The notes below the pieces were generated by a model. That model saw only the letters and a list, made by a program, of their open reading frames with translations, was not told where the DNA came from and ran no database searches. The position numbers were made by a program, and so were the translations under genes. This document shows positions 1 to 8,888 of a stretch of DNA of 64,000 bases, in pieces (position 1 is the first letter of the stretch; each line of letters opens with the position of its first letter). This stretch comes from Oceanobacillus sp. Castelsardo (GTDB lineage Bacteria > Bacillota > Bacilli > Bacillales > Amphibacillaceae). Location: positions 1-64,000 of the forward strand of contig NZ_LYCS01000006.1 in NCBI RefSeq assembly GCF_001659985.1, given 5' to 3'.

Positions 1-48
1 AAAACCGCCGCTTTGCGCGGCAACATCGGACCACCTGGCATGGCCAGG
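1..48. repeat. GC-rich palindromic block at left edge
   Basis: This stretch is much richer in G+C than its surroundings and holds two inverted repeats: GCCGC (7-11) with GCGGC (17-21), and CCTGGC with GCCAGG around 34-48. With the hairpin at 72-83 it looks like the end of a structured intergenic element or dispersed repeat cut by the window edge. I could not match it to a riboswitch family. A long reading frame runs through it into ptsG, but that is not credible coding sequence. Confidence 0.4.
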
Positions 49-71
49 CGCAGTCTATACGTCACTAAACG

Positions 72-95
72 GGCGCTTGCGCCTTTGTTCTTTTA
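72..95 (+). terminator. Hairpin plus T-rich tail upstream of ptsG
   Basis: GGCGC (72-76), a TT loop, then GCGCC (79-83) are followed by a T-rich run. It could end the upstream transcript or belong to the GC-rich element. It lies about 60 bases before the ptsG ribosome binding site. It does not look like the classical GlcT antiterminator target. Confidence 0.4.
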
Positions 96-156
96 TTTAA
101 ACAATTCGGTTGCTGCTATAGATAGTAAGTTCAAACGAAAAAGAGGAGGATTTTAT

Positions 157-2208
157 ATGTTTAAAAAGGCTTTTGGTGTCTTGCAACAGATTGGTAAGGC
201 ACTTATGCTTCCAGTTGCGTTACTGCCAGCTGCAGGTCTATTGCTTGGTTTAGGTAATGCAGCGCAACAAGAAACAATGCTTGAATTATTGCCGTTCTTA
301 CATGCAGATTGGCTTCAACTGATTGCATCGGTTATGGAGGATGCAGGTAATATTATCTTTAGTAACCTTGCCTTGATTTTTGCGGTAGGGGTAGCGATTG
401 GTCTTGCAAGCGATGGTGCTGCTGGGCTTGCTGCTTTAGTTGGGTACTTAGTATTAAACCAGGTAATGGGATCTTGGATGGGTGTAACACCCGAGATGAT
501 TGAAGCAGATCCTAGTTTTGCTAGTGTTTTAGGTATATCGACATTGCAAACCGGGGTATTCGGCGGTATTATTGTTGGTTTAATTGCAGCATTTTCTTAT
601 AACAAGTACCACGATATTGAAATGCCGTCGTTCTTAGGATTTTTTGCAGGAAAACGATTTGTACCAATTGCAACTGCTGTATTTTCATTTATTGCAGGTT
701 TAATTCTTCTATTTGTATGGCCTACCGTGCAAGGTGCTATGAATAGTGCATCATACTGGCTAATTGAGGAAGGAACCTATTTTGCTGTCTTTTTATTTGG
801 TTTTATTAAACGTTTACTCATTCCATTTGGTTTACACCATATTTTCCACGCGCCATTCTGGTATGAATTTGGTTCCTATACAACGGCTATGGGCGATATT
901 GTACGTGGAGATATGACGATTTTCTTCGCACAATTACGTGATAACGTTGAAATAACAGCGGGTAATTTCATGGCTGGGGAATATCCAATCATGATGTTTG
1001 GTCTTCCAGCTGCAGCATTGGCGATGTACCATGCAGCAAGACCAGAACGTAAAAAATTAGTTGCGGGATTACTTGCATCTGGTGCGTTAACATCATTTTT
1101 AACTGGTATTACAGAGCCGCTTGAATTTTCATTTATGTTTGTATCACCATTATTATTCTTACTTCATGCTTTCTTAGATGGACTTTCATTCATGATTATG
1201 ACGTTTTTAAGTGTTAACATTGGTTACACCTTCTCTGGTGGATTTATTGATTTTGCTTTATTTGGAATTTTACCAGGAAAAGAGCCATGGTGGCTAGCGA
1301 TTATTGTAGGTATCGGATTTGCAGTCATTTATTACTTCTTATTCCGATTCTTTATTAAGAAATTCAACCTTATGACACCTGGTCGCGAAGCAGTTGAAGA
1401 AGAGAATGCAGAATCAAAAGGAAAAGCTGGAGACTTAGCTTATAATGTCTTAGAAGCGATGGGTGGACAAGAAAATATAGCTCATTTAGATGCGTGTATC
1501 ACAAGGCTCCGTGTATCTGTTAACGATATACAAGCTGTAGACAAGGATGAATTGAAAAAATTAGGAGCTGCCGGTGTCCTTGAAGTTGGGAATAATATTC
1601 AAGCTATCTATGGTCCGCGCTCCGAAATCATTAAAGGACAGATGCAAGATATTATGTCCGGGAAAAAACCTCGTCCTGCCAAAGAAGTGGATCAAGAGTC
1701 TGAAATAAAACAGCAGATCGAGGAAGTTAACCCAGAAGCATTACAGAATGAAGTAGTAAATGAAGAAATAGTAGCGCCGATTAAAGGGGAAATTGTCCCA
1801 ATTACGGAAGTGCCAGATCAAGTATTTGCCGAGAAAATGATGGGGGATGGGTTTGCGATTAAGCCAGAAGAAGGATTAATTGTATCACCAGTTAATGGAA
1901 CTATTATTAATGCATTCCCTACAAAACATGCACTTGGAATTAAATCTGAGGGTGGAAGAGAAATTCTCATTCATGTCGGACTAGATACCGTGAATCTTAA
2001 AGGGGAAGGATTTGAACTGTTGGTAAGTGAAGGAGATACCGTTAAAGCTGGACAACCTCTATTAAAAGCGGACTTAGAGTATATTGGCAAAAACGCTAAA
2101 TCAACCATTACACCAATTGTATTCACAAACCTTAAAGCCGGCGAAAAAGTTATTATTGAAAAACAAGGAACAGTAGAAAGAGAAGAAAAAAATATAATAA
2201 AAATTTGA
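157..2208 (+). CDS. ptsG: Glucose-family PTS transporter EIICBA
   Basis: This 683-residue membrane permease takes up glucose or a related sugar and phosphorylates it using phosphate passed from HPr. The N-terminus ([20 protein letters not shown]) is very like Bacillus PtsG. An EIIC domain with many membrane segments (about 1-400) is followed by an EIIB domain with the phospho-cysteine in DACITRLR (C447), then a C-terminal EIIA domain with the histidine in IHVGLDTV (about H606). The ATG at 157 follows GAGGAGG; the frame stays open upstream to base 13, but that part runs through the GC-rich block. A 17-bp terminator follows. The exact sugar (glucose, or N-acetylglucosamine) cannot be fixed from sequence alone. 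Confidence 0.93.
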   Translation: MFKKAFGVLQQIGKALMLPVALLPAAGLLLGLGNAAQQETMLELLPFLHADWLQLIASVMEDAGNIIFSNLALIFAVGVAIGLASDGAAGLAALVGYLVLNQVMGSWMGVTPEMIEADPSFASVLGISTLQTGVFGGIIVGLIAAFSYNKYHDIEMPSFLGFFAGKRFVPIATAVFSFIAGLILLFVWPTVQGAMNSASYWLIEEGTYFAVFLFGFIKRLLIPFGLHHIFHAPFWYEFGSYTTAMGDIVRGDMTIFFAQLRDNVEITAGNFMAGEYPIMMFGLPAAALAMYHAARPERKKLVAGLLASGALTSFLTGITEPLEFSFMFVSPLLFLLHAFLDGLSFMIMTFLSVNIGYTFSGGFIDFALFGILPGKEPWWLAIIVGIGFAVIYYFLFRFFIKKFNLMTPGREAVEEENAESKGKAGDLAYNVLEAMGGQENIAHLDACITRLRVSVNDIQAVDKDELKKLGAAGVLEVGNNIQAIYGPRSEIIKGQMQDIMSGKKPRPAKEVDQESEIKQQIEEVNPEALQNEVVNEEIVAPIKGEIVPITEVPDQVFAEKMMGDGFAIKPEEGLIVSPVNGTIINAFPTKHALGIKSEGGREILIHVGLDTVNLKGEGFELLVSEGDTVKAGQPLLKADLEYIGKNAKSTITPIVFTNLKAGEKVIIEKQGTVEREEKNIIKI

Positions 2209-2233
2209 GACGAAGGGACAGGTCCATCGTCCC
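2209..2233. repeat. GGGACAGGTCC-type palindromic repeat, copy 1
   Basis: GACGA ... TCGTC flanks a GGGACAGGTCC core, directly after the ptsG stop codon. Similar units occur at 2318-2348, 28267-28288 and 28309-28336. The symmetric arms suggest a hairpin in RNA or DNA. Confidence 0.6.
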
Positions 2234-2259
2234 GATAAATAGGTAAAACAAATAATTCA

Positions 2260-2307
2260 AGCTGATAGATTTGGAAATTTTCATCATTCCAAATTTATCA
2301 GCTTTTT
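2260..2307 (+). terminator. Rho-independent terminator of ptsG
   Basis: A 17-bp stem (2260-2276 with 2287-2303, one G-T wobble) closes a 10-base loop and is followed by TTTT. It separates ptsG from the mannitol operon. Confidence 0.85.
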
Positions 2308-2317
2308 AATTTGGAAA

Positions 2318-2348
2318 TTGGGACAAGGAACCTGTCCCCATGTCCCAA
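2318..2348. repeat. GGGACAGGTCC-type palindromic repeat, copy 2
   Basis: TTGGGACA (2318-2325) and TGTCCCAA (2341-2348) form perfect arms around an inner AAGGAACCTGTCCCC. Copies 1 and 2 flank the ptsG terminator. Confidence 0.6.
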
Positions 2349-2356
2349 ATTCAATG

Positions 2357-2403
2357 TTGTCAACATGAGGTTTGTCAAAATTATATTTAGATGTTGTTGA
2401 ATA
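2357..2403 (+). promoter_or_regulatory. Candidate promoter/MtlR operator region of mtl operon
   Basis: TTGTCA occurs twice, 15 bases apart (2357-2362 and 2372-2377). The second could be a -35 box, although the -10 (around 2395-2403) is weak. That pattern suits an activator-dependent promoter, as known for MtlR-controlled mannitol operons. The assignment rests on position and the repeated TTGTCA only. Confidence 0.3.
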
Positions 2404-2463
2404 CGAAAATGAAGCGGAGTTACAATAATATATATGTTTTGATTATGAAAGGAGAGCTATTTT

Positions 2464-3903
2464 ATGGCTGAAAATAAAGGAGCACGCGCCAAGATTCAAC
2501 GCTTTGGAAGCTATTTAAGCGGTATGATTATGCCGAATATTGGTGCGTTTATTGCTTGGGGGATTATCACTGCCCTCTTTATACCAGATGGTTGGTTCCC
2601 AAATGAATCGATCGCAACTTTAGTTGATCCGATGATTAAATATTTACTACCACTGTTAATTGGTTTTACTGGTGGAAGAATGATTTATGATTTACGTGGT
2701 GGTGTAGTTGGTGCTACAGCAACTATGGGTGTCATTGTTGGTGCAGATATACCGATGTTCCTAGGAGCCATGGTTATGGGTCCACTAGCGGGATATCTAA
2801 TGAAGAAAATTGATGAAGTGTTTCAGGGGAAAGTTAGACAAGGTTTTGAAATGCTTTATAATAACTTCTCTTCTGGTATTTTAGGAGCATTGCTTGCTAT
2901 CGCTGCAGTACTTGGTATTGGGCCATTAGTGGAAGGTCTAAACCACGCTTTAGCTTCTGGTGTTGAAGTGATTGTCGGTGCCGGTTTATTGCCGCTTGCC
3001 AATATTATTATTGAACCAGCGAAAATTCTATTCTTAAACAATGCGATCAACCATGGAATATTGAGTCCTATTGGGGTTGAACAGGCAGCGGATGTAGGTA
3101 AATCTATTCTGTTCCTATTGGAATCTAACCCAGGACCTGGTTTAGGTATTTTGCTTGCATTTGCAATTTTTGGAAAAGGCGCATCAAAGAGTTCCGCACC
3201 TGGCGCAGCAATCATTCATTTTTTAGGTGGAATTCATGAAATCTATTTCCCTTATGTCATGATGAAGCCAATGTTATTCCTTGCCGTGATTGCTGGTGGG
3301 GTAAGTGGTGTATTTACGTTCCAATTATTTGATGCTGGGCTTGTTGCAGCTGCATCACCGGGTAGTATCTTTGCATTACTCGCTATGGCTGAAAAACATA
3401 GTTATTTAGGTATTATTTTAGGTGTTCTAGTTGCAGCCGCGGTAACCTTTATTGTTGCAGCAATTATTCTTAAATCAGGTAAACAAGGGGAAGAAGATTT
3501 AAGTGCAGCAGCTGACAAGATGGAAGCAATGAAAGGGAAGAAGAGTACAGTTACCAATGTCTTAAATCAAGACCAAGTAGAGGCTAATCGACCACAAGAA
3601 GAAGTAGAAAAAGAAAAACAAGCTGAAGAAGTCAACAAAATTATCTTTGCATGTGACGCTGGAATGGGTTCAAGTGCGATGGGGGCTTCCCTACTTAAAA
3701 ATAAATTTAAAAAGAATGAGATTAACATCGATGTAACAAATAAGGCAATCAATGACATTCCAAATGATGCAGATATTGTTATCACTCAGAAGGAATTAAC
3801 TGATCGTGCCAAAGCGAAACTTCCGGATGCTGAACATATTTCTGTGGATAATTTCTTAAATAGTCCAAGATATGATGAGTTAATAGAACGACTTAAAAAA
3901 TAA
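2464..3903 (+). CDS. mtlA: Mannitol-specific PTS transporter EIICB
   Basis: This 479-residue protein imports mannitol and converts it to mannitol 1-phosphate. It opens with the typical EIIC-mtl sequence (FGSYLSGMIMPNIGAFIAWG), spans the membrane to about residue 345, and ends in an EIIB domain with the phospho-cysteine in IIFACDAGMGSSAMG (C397). There is no EIIA domain; that part is supplied by mtlF, two genes downstream. AAAGGAGAG precedes the ATG. The gene heads an mtlA-mtlR-mtlF-mtlD operon in which all four products belong to one pathway. Confidence 0.96.
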   Translation: MAENKGARAKIQRFGSYLSGMIMPNIGAFIAWGIITALFIPDGWFPNESIATLVDPMIKYLLPLLIGFTGGRMIYDLRGGVVGATATMGVIVGADIPMFLGAMVMGPLAGYLMKKIDEVFQGKVRQGFEMLYNNFSSGILGALLAIAAVLGIGPLVEGLNHALASGVEVIVGAGLLPLANIIIEPAKILFLNNAINHGILSPIGVEQAADVGKSILFLLESNPGPGLGILLAFAIFGKGASKSSAPGAAIIHFLGGIHEIYFPYVMMKPMLFLAVIAGGVSGVFTFQLFDAGLVAAASPGSIFALLAMAEKHSYLGIILGVLVAAAVTFIVAAIILKSGKQGEEDLSAAADKMEAMKGKKSTVTNVLNQDQVEANRPQEEVEKEKQAEEVNKIIFACDAGMGSSAMGASLLKNKFKKNEINIDVTNKAINDIPNDADIVITQKELTDRAKAKLPDAEHISVDNFLNSPRYDELIERLKK

Positions 3904-3924
3904 TAAATTTTTGAGGTGAGTGGT

Positions 3925-6000
3925 TTGTATATATCTGGTCGAGAGCGGAAAATGCTTTTACATTTGTTAACTGCCGTAGAGGAAGTAAAGGTAAAGGATT
4001 TAGCCGAAATTCTTGAAGTTAGTGAAAGAACCATTCACCGTGATTTAAAAAAGATTGAGCATACTTTGGCTGACTATCATTTAAAGTTAGAAAAGAAAAT
4101 GGGACTAGGTTTGCGAATTGAAGGAAAAAGTAAAGATAAAGAGCAGCTTCACTCTCTCATTATAGGTGAAGCTGCTACAGATTTTACCCCAGAAGAACGA
4201 AAAGCAATCATATTGACGATGCTCCTCGAAAAAAAAGAACCAATTAAGTTATTTACACTTGCTCATGAACTTGGGGTAACAAGTGCAACAATCAGCAGTG
4301 ATTTAAATCAATTAGAAGATGAAGTTGAATCTTTTGATCTTTCTATTGTCCGACAAAAAGGATTAGGGATTAGGATTGAAGGAAATGAAGCAAAAAAGCG
4401 TTCTGCGCTTAGTCACTTGATTTCACAAAATATTCACCCGATAGGACTTGCTAATCAGTTAAAAAAACAAATCCAACAAAACTCAAAACGACGAAACCAT
4501 ATTACAAATCGATTAATGGATTATGTGAATCCAAAAGATTTGGAAATAATCGAAAAGCGAGTAGAACAAGCTTGTAAGAATCTACCTTATGAACTTGCTG
4601 AAAGTGGCTATGTTGGATTGGTTGTTCATCTTACATTGGCAATCCAAAGGTTACAAAATGGGGATGTCATTCATTTTGATGAGGATTATTTACAAAAAAT
4701 AGAAGGAACGGAAGAATATAAGACTGCCAAGAAAATTATTCAAGAGCTAGAGTTCGATCTTTCCCTTAACATTCCAGTTGATGAGATTGGTTATATTACG
4801 ATGCATTTACTTGGTGCAAAATTGCGGACAGACCGCAATAACTTGATGGAAGATAACAGTTTAGACATTGCCCTAAAGGCGAATGAACTTATCCGCAATG
4901 TAAGTAAACTGCTGAAGAAGGATCTTGCGGATAATAATAAACTTTTAAATGATCTAACCATTCATTTAAAGCCAGCAGTTTTTCGTTTGAAGCAAGGAAT
5001 GACCATTAAAAATCCGATGCTAAAGGAAATTAAAAGGGATTATTTTGATTTTTTTCAAATAGTTCAAAAGGGTGTTGTAGAGACATTTCCAGATATTAAT
5101 TTTCCGGAAGACGAGATTGGGTATCTTGTGCTTCATTTTGCTGCAACTTTACTTCAAGTAGAAGGGAAATCCAATTTAAAAGCACTTGTCATTTGTTCAA
5201 GTGGAATTGGTACATCTAAAATCTTGGCTACGAAGCTAATGCAAAAAATTCCGGAAATCCGTGAAGTTGAAAATAAATCTTTATTTGATCTTGAAGACGA
5301 TGTAATGAGGGAATATGATCTTATCGTTTCAACTATCCCATTAGAAAAGGTTGAAGGTAATTATATTTTAACATCACCAATGCTTACAGAAGCAGAAATT
5401 CATAGGATTAAGAAAGAAATTAGAAAAAAGTCTCTTATACCAAAGAGAAAAAGAAGCAAGGAAGAAAAAAACTATCAGTCACTAAATAAATTGGAGACCA
5501 TTGAAAATTATTCTAGGGCCATTATGAGTTTATTGAGGCATTTTTCAGTCCAATCTATTCCTGAAAATCAGTCAGTAGAAACTATTTTAAAATCTATTTG
5601 TATGGAACTAGAGGAATGTAAAATAATAAATAATAAAGAGTCAGTTTTATTAAAATTACTCAGTAGAGAAAAATTAGGTGGTCTTGGTATACCAAATACA
5701 TACCTATCCCTTTACCATACGCGATCAGTGAATGTAATGATTCCGAGTTTTAGCATCTACTCCTTAAGAAATCCTTTAATTGTTCGAGGAATGGATGGAG
5801 AAGAAATGGAGATTCATCGAGTTTTATTGATGCTTGCACCGGATGTCACGAGTAATGAAGTGTTGGAAATATTTAGTTATTTAAGTAGTCTAATCATACA
5901 AGAGCAAGAAACCGTACGTTTGTTTACTAACGAAAACGAACAACAATTGAAACAGTTTCTTGCTAATAAACTGTATGATTTTATAAAAGAAAAAATTTAA
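3925..6000 (+). CDS. mtlR: Mannitol operon transcriptional activator MtlR
   Basis: This PTS-regulated activator of the mannitol operon has about 691 residues. The order is an N-terminal DeoR/Mga-type helix-turn-helix (VKDLAEILEVSERTIHRDLKKIE), a second HTH, two PRD domains (about 190-400) with conserved histidines, an EIIB-Gat-like domain with a cysteine (LVICSSGIGTSKIL, about 420), and a C-terminal EIIA-mtl-like domain (HTRSVNVMIP). In this family phosphorylation by HPr and EII proteins sets activity. I chose the TTG at 3925, 4 bases after GAGGTGAG, because the upstream in-frame GTG (3916) lies inside that ribosome binding site. The gene starts about 20 bases after mtlA. Confidence 0.93.
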   Translation: MYISGRERKMLLHLLTAVEEVKVKDLAEILEVSERTIHRDLKKIEHTLADYHLKLEKKMGLGLRIEGKSKDKEQLHSLIIGEAATDFTPEERKAIILTMLLEKKEPIKLFTLAHELGVTSATISSDLNQLEDEVESFDLSIVRQKGLGIRIEGNEAKKRSALSHLISQNIHPIGLANQLKKQIQQNSKRRNHITNRLMDYVNPKDLEIIEKRVEQACKNLPYELAESGYVGLVVHLTLAIQRLQNGDVIHFDEDYLQKIEGTEEYKTAKKIIQELEFDLSLNIPVDEIGYITMHLLGAKLRTDRNNLMEDNSLDIALKANELIRNVSKLLKKDLADNNKLLNDLTIHLKPAVFRLKQGMTIKNPMLKEIKRDYFDFFQIVQKGVVETFPDINFPEDEIGYLVLHFAATLLQVEGKSNLKALVICSSGIGTSKILATKLMQKIPEIREVENKSLFDLEDDVMREYDLIVSTIPLEKVEGNYILTSPMLTEAEIHRIKKEIRKKSLIPKRKRSKEEKNYQSLNKLETIENYSRAIMSLLRHFSVQSIPENQSVETILKSICMELEECKIINNKESVLLKLLSREKLGGLGIPNTYLSLYHTRSVNVMIPSFSIYSLRNPLIVRGMDGEEMEIHRVLLMLAPDVTSNEVLEIFSYLSSLIIQEQETVRLFTNENEQQLKQFLANKLYDFIKEKI

Positions 6001-6019
6001 CATAGGAGTGTATGACAAC

Positions 6020-6457
6020 ATGGCAAAAGAAATTTTAAGCAAAGACAATATTCATCTTCAAGTGAAACTAAATTCAAAAGAGGAAGCAATTCGCTATACA
6101 GGTAAGATCTTAGTGGATGGGGGATATGTTGAAGAATCCTATATTGAAAAAATGTTGGAAAGAGAAGATGTAGCATCAACTTTTATGGGAAATGGACTTG
6201 CTATTCCTCATGGTACGGAAGATGCTAAGAAAAATGTATTAGAAACAGGTTTGTCTGTTGTTACCGTACCAGATGGAGTTGACTTTGGTGGAGGAAACAT
6301 CGTTAAAGTATTGATCGGAATTGCTGGAAAAGGAGACGAGCATTTAGAAATTCTATCTAAAATTGCTATTATCTGTTCTGAAGTTGAGAATATCGATAAA
6401 ATCGTAAATGCTTCATCTCAACAAGAAATTCTTGACCTATTAGAAGAGGTGAACTAA
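6020..6457 (+). CDS. mtlF: Mannitol-specific PTS EIIA component
   Basis: This 145-residue soluble EIIA protein carries phosphate from HPr to the EIIB domain of MtlA. The active-site histidine lies in FMGNGLAIPHGTEDAKK, and the C-terminal IAIICSEVENID is typical of the family. The ATG at 6020 is used; an in-frame GTG at 6008 overlaps the ribosome binding site (TAGGAG). The gene sits 19 bases after mtlR and its stop codon directly touches the mtlD start, so translation is probably coupled. Confidence 0.95.
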   Translation: MAKEILSKDNIHLQVKLNSKEEAIRYTGKILVDGGYVEESYIEKMLEREDVASTFMGNGLAIPHGTEDAKKNVLETGLSVVTVPDGVDFGGGNIVKVLIGIAGKGDEHLEILSKIAIICSEVENIDKIVNASSQQEILDLLEEVN

Positions 6458-7618
6458 ATGCTAGCCGTACATTTTGGTGCTGGGAATATCGGCCGTGGTT
6501 TTATTGGTGCATTACTTTACCAAGCAAATTATCATACCACTTTTGTCGATGTGAATGAAACCATTATTAACGAAATAAATCAAAAACAACAGTACAATGT
6601 TGTTTTAGCTTCGGAAAATAGTGAAACATTAACTGTCAAAAATGTTTCTGGTATAAACAGTGTGACAAATCCGGATCAAGTTGTTGATGCAATTACAAAA
6701 GCAGATATTATCACAACAGCAGTAGGACCGAATATTCTAGCGATTATCTCTGAATTAATTGCTAAAGGGTTAAAAGAACGAGCGAAAACCAATCCAAAAG
6801 AATTAAATTTGATTGCCTGTGAGAATATGATTGGCGGTAGTTCTTTATTAAAGGAAAAAGTCTTTGATCATATTTCAGAAGATGATAAGGCTACATTTAA
6901 TGAACTTTATGCTTTTCCAAATGCGGCAGTAGATCGGATTGTACCAAATCAGAAGAATGATGATCTTCTTCAAGTTTCCGTAGAGCCTTATTATGAATGG
7001 GTAGTAGAAGAAACAGCTATAAAAGGTGAAAAACCGGAAATTAATGGAGTTACCTTTGTGAAAGACTTAAAACCATATATTGAGCGGAAATTATTTACCG
7101 TAAATACGGGACATTCCGTACCAGCGTATTTAGGTCGTTATATGGGATATGCAACTATTAATGAAGCAATGAAGGATAAAAACATTCAGGAGATTATTGA
7201 AGGGGCATTAAATGAATCTGGTGAAGCATTGATACAAACCTATCAATTTGATCGTACACAGCATCAAGAGTATATTCATAAAATTATTGACCGTTTCAAA
7301 AATCCATATATATCTGATGAAGTAACAAGAGTTGCTAGAGGACCAATCCGTAAACTTGGCCCACAAGATCGCTTAGTTAAACCAGCAACCATGTACCTCA
7401 ATGTAACTGGAAAAGAGCCAATTTACCTTGCTAAAGTTATCGCAACAGTCCTTGAATATAAAAATGAACAAGATGATGAAGCTCAAAAACTTCAACAAAT
7501 GATTTCCGAAAATGGGCATGAAAAAACGTTTCAAACGATAGCTGAACTAGAACCTGACCATCCATTGGTTAAGTTAGTATTAAAGGAATTAGAGGAAATT
7601 GAGGTATTAAGAAAATAA
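6458..7618 (+). CDS. mtlD: Mannitol-1-phosphate 5-dehydrogenase
   Basis: This enzyme oxidises mannitol 1-phosphate to fructose 6-phosphate with NAD+, linking mannitol uptake to glycolysis. The 386-residue protein starts with the dinucleotide motif HFGAGNIGRGFIG and contains the conserved RKLFTVNTGHS segment of the long-chain mannitol dehydrogenase family, with the catalytic lysine region at ERKLF. TAA of mtlF and ATG of mtlD are contiguous; the ribosome binding site GAGGTG lies inside mtlF. A perfect palindromic terminator follows. Confidence 0.96.
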   Translation: MLAVHFGAGNIGRGFIGALLYQANYHTTFVDVNETIINEINQKQQYNVVLASENSETLTVKNVSGINSVTNPDQVVDAITKADIITTAVGPNILAIISELIAKGLKERAKTNPKELNLIACENMIGGSSLLKEKVFDHISEDDKATFNELYAFPNAAVDRIVPNQKNDDLLQVSVEPYYEWVVEETAIKGEKPEINGVTFVKDLKPYIERKLFTVNTGHSVPAYLGRYMGYATINEAMKDKNIQEIIEGALNESGEALIQTYQFDRTQHQEYIHKIIDRFKNPYISDEVTRVARGPIRKLGPQDRLVKPATMYLNVTGKEPIYLAKVIATVLEYKNEQDDEAQKLQQMISENGHEKTFQTIAELEPDHPLVKLVLKELEEIEVLRK

Positions 7619-7620
7619 TT

Positions 7621-7660
7621 AAGGAAAAGAGGCGATCAACATTGATCGCCTCTTTTCCTT
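7621..7660. terminator. Perfect 19-bp bidirectional terminator after mtlD
   Basis: Bases 7621-7639 are the exact reverse complement of 7642-7660, with a two-base centre. T-rich tails lie on both sides. It ends the mannitol operon. Confidence 0.9.
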
Positions 7661-7801
7661 ATATCTATAACTAATTAGTATGAAGTAAGTTTTATCTAAT
7701 CCGCTAAGAATTCAATATGTTTCTTATATCGGGACAAAGCTCTTCCAAAGAATATTAAATTTTTGTAATATTTGATAAAGAAACAGATTAGGAGGTGCTA
7801 A

Positions 7802-7819
7802 ATGAAAGTGTTTTATTAA
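7802..7819 (+). CDS. Possible five-codon leader peptide MKVFY
   Basis: A strong ribosome binding site (AGGAGGTG, 7790-7797) is followed four bases later by ATG and only five codons (MKVFY) before TAA. It lies about 50 bases before the formylglycine-generating enzyme start. It may be a translated leader or simply a relic of an earlier start. No function is claimed. Confidence 0.25.
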   Translation: MKVFY

Positions 7820-7868
7820 ATGCAAATAGTGAAAAAAAGTAATGCATGAAAAACAAGGGGGGATTCTG

Positions 7869-8843
7869 TTGAACCAGACTAAGACATCGCATTGCTGTAG
7901 CATGAGTCGGAATGACATTATTGAGGTGAAAAATGATTCAGAATTAATAAAAGAAGACTTAAACGAAAGTTCGGTTCCAAACATAAAAGAAGGTTTCCTA
8001 GGTAAAAAGGTTTATATTCCAGGTGGTAGCTTCTTTATGGGAACAAAAGATAAAGAAGGTTATCCAGAAGATGGGGAAGGCCCTGTTAGAAAGGTTACGG
8101 TAGATTCATTCCATATGGATGCGCATACTGTTACTAATGCGGAATTTAAAGAGTTTGTTCAAAGCACTGGTTATATTACAGATGCCGAGCGATTTGGATG
8201 GTCATTTGTTTTCTATCAATTAGTTAGTGAGAAAACGAAACGAAAAGTAAAACAAGTTGCTCAGCAAACACCATGGTGGCTTGTGGTGCAGGGCGCATCT
8301 TGGAAACATCCAGAGGGACTGGATTCTAACATAGAAAATAGATTAGAACACCCCGTTGTCCATGTGTCATGGAATGATTGCCAAGCTTATTGTGAATGGG
8401 CGGGTAAAAGACTACCAACAGAAGCGGAATGGGAATTTGCAGCTCGTGGTGGTTTAGAACATAAGAAATTTCCATGGGGCGATGAATTGAATGAACATCT
8501 TTGCAATGTTTGGCAGGGGGAGTTTCCAAAGACAAATACAGAGGAAGATGGATACATAGGTACTGCGCCTGTTTCTTCTTTTCCGGCAAATGGATACGGC
8601 CTATACAATATGGTCGGAAACGTTTGGGAATGGTGTTTAGATTGGTTTGCTAAGAGTGTACGAGACCGGGGTGGAAGAACAAATCCACAAGGTCCAAAAA
8701 CAGGCGAGTCTCGAGTAATGCGTGGTGGTTCATACCTATGCCATGCCTCATATTGTAATCGATATCGGGTAGCAGCTCGGTCGAGGAATACCCCTAATAG
8801 TTCGTCAGGGAACATCGGTTTTCGTTGTGTGACAGACGTTTAA
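7869..8843 (+). CDS. Formylglycine-generating enzyme (sulfatase-modifying factor)
   Basis: This 324-residue enzyme should oxidise the active-site cysteine of sulfatases to C-alpha-formylglycine, using oxygen and copper in the aerobic family. The FGE-sulfatase fold is clear: IPGGSFFMGT near the start, the LPTEAEWEFAARGG motif, GNVWEWCLDW, and the C-terminal MRGGSYLCHASYC with both catalytic cysteines (C291 and C296), followed by ARSRNTPNSSSGNIGFRC. The TTG at 7869 is preferred because AAGGGGGG sits six bases before it; an in-frame ATG at 7842 has no site. The sulfatase gene starts 45 bases downstream, so the substrate is almost certainly that protein, modified in the cytoplasm before export. 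Confidence 0.93.
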   Translation: MNQTKTSHCCSMSRNDIIEVKNDSELIKEDLNESSVPNIKEGFLGKKVYIPGGSFFMGTKDKEGYPEDGEGPVRKVTVDSFHMDAHTVTNAEFKEFVQSTGYITDAERFGWSFVFYQLVSEKTKRKVKQVAQQTPWWLVVQGASWKHPEGLDSNIENRLEHPVVHVSWNDCQAYCEWAGKRLPTEAEWEFAARGGLEHKKFPWGDELNEHLCNVWQGEFPKTNTEEDGYIGTAPVSSFPANGYGLYNMVGNVWEWCLDWFAKSVRDRGGRTNPQGPKTGESRVMRGGSYLCHASYCNRYRVAARSRNTPNSSSGNIGFRCVTDV

Positions 8844-8888
8844 ATTAATCACGTTATGAATCTATCATTAAAAAGGAGGAAATTGATC

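Noticed and set aside
1-95. Riboswitch (ZTP or glmS type) at the left edge
   Set aside because: Some short stretches look similar, but I could not find the conserved core of any class, and the segment is cut by the window edge.
13-156. N-terminal extension of the ptsG reading frame
   Set aside because: It runs through a GC-rich palindromic block, has no ribosome binding site, and the normal PtsG N-terminus begins at 157 after GAGGAGG.
2856-3215. Antisense open frame within mtlA
   Set aside because: It is a shadow of a well-conserved coding gene, with no start signals of its own.
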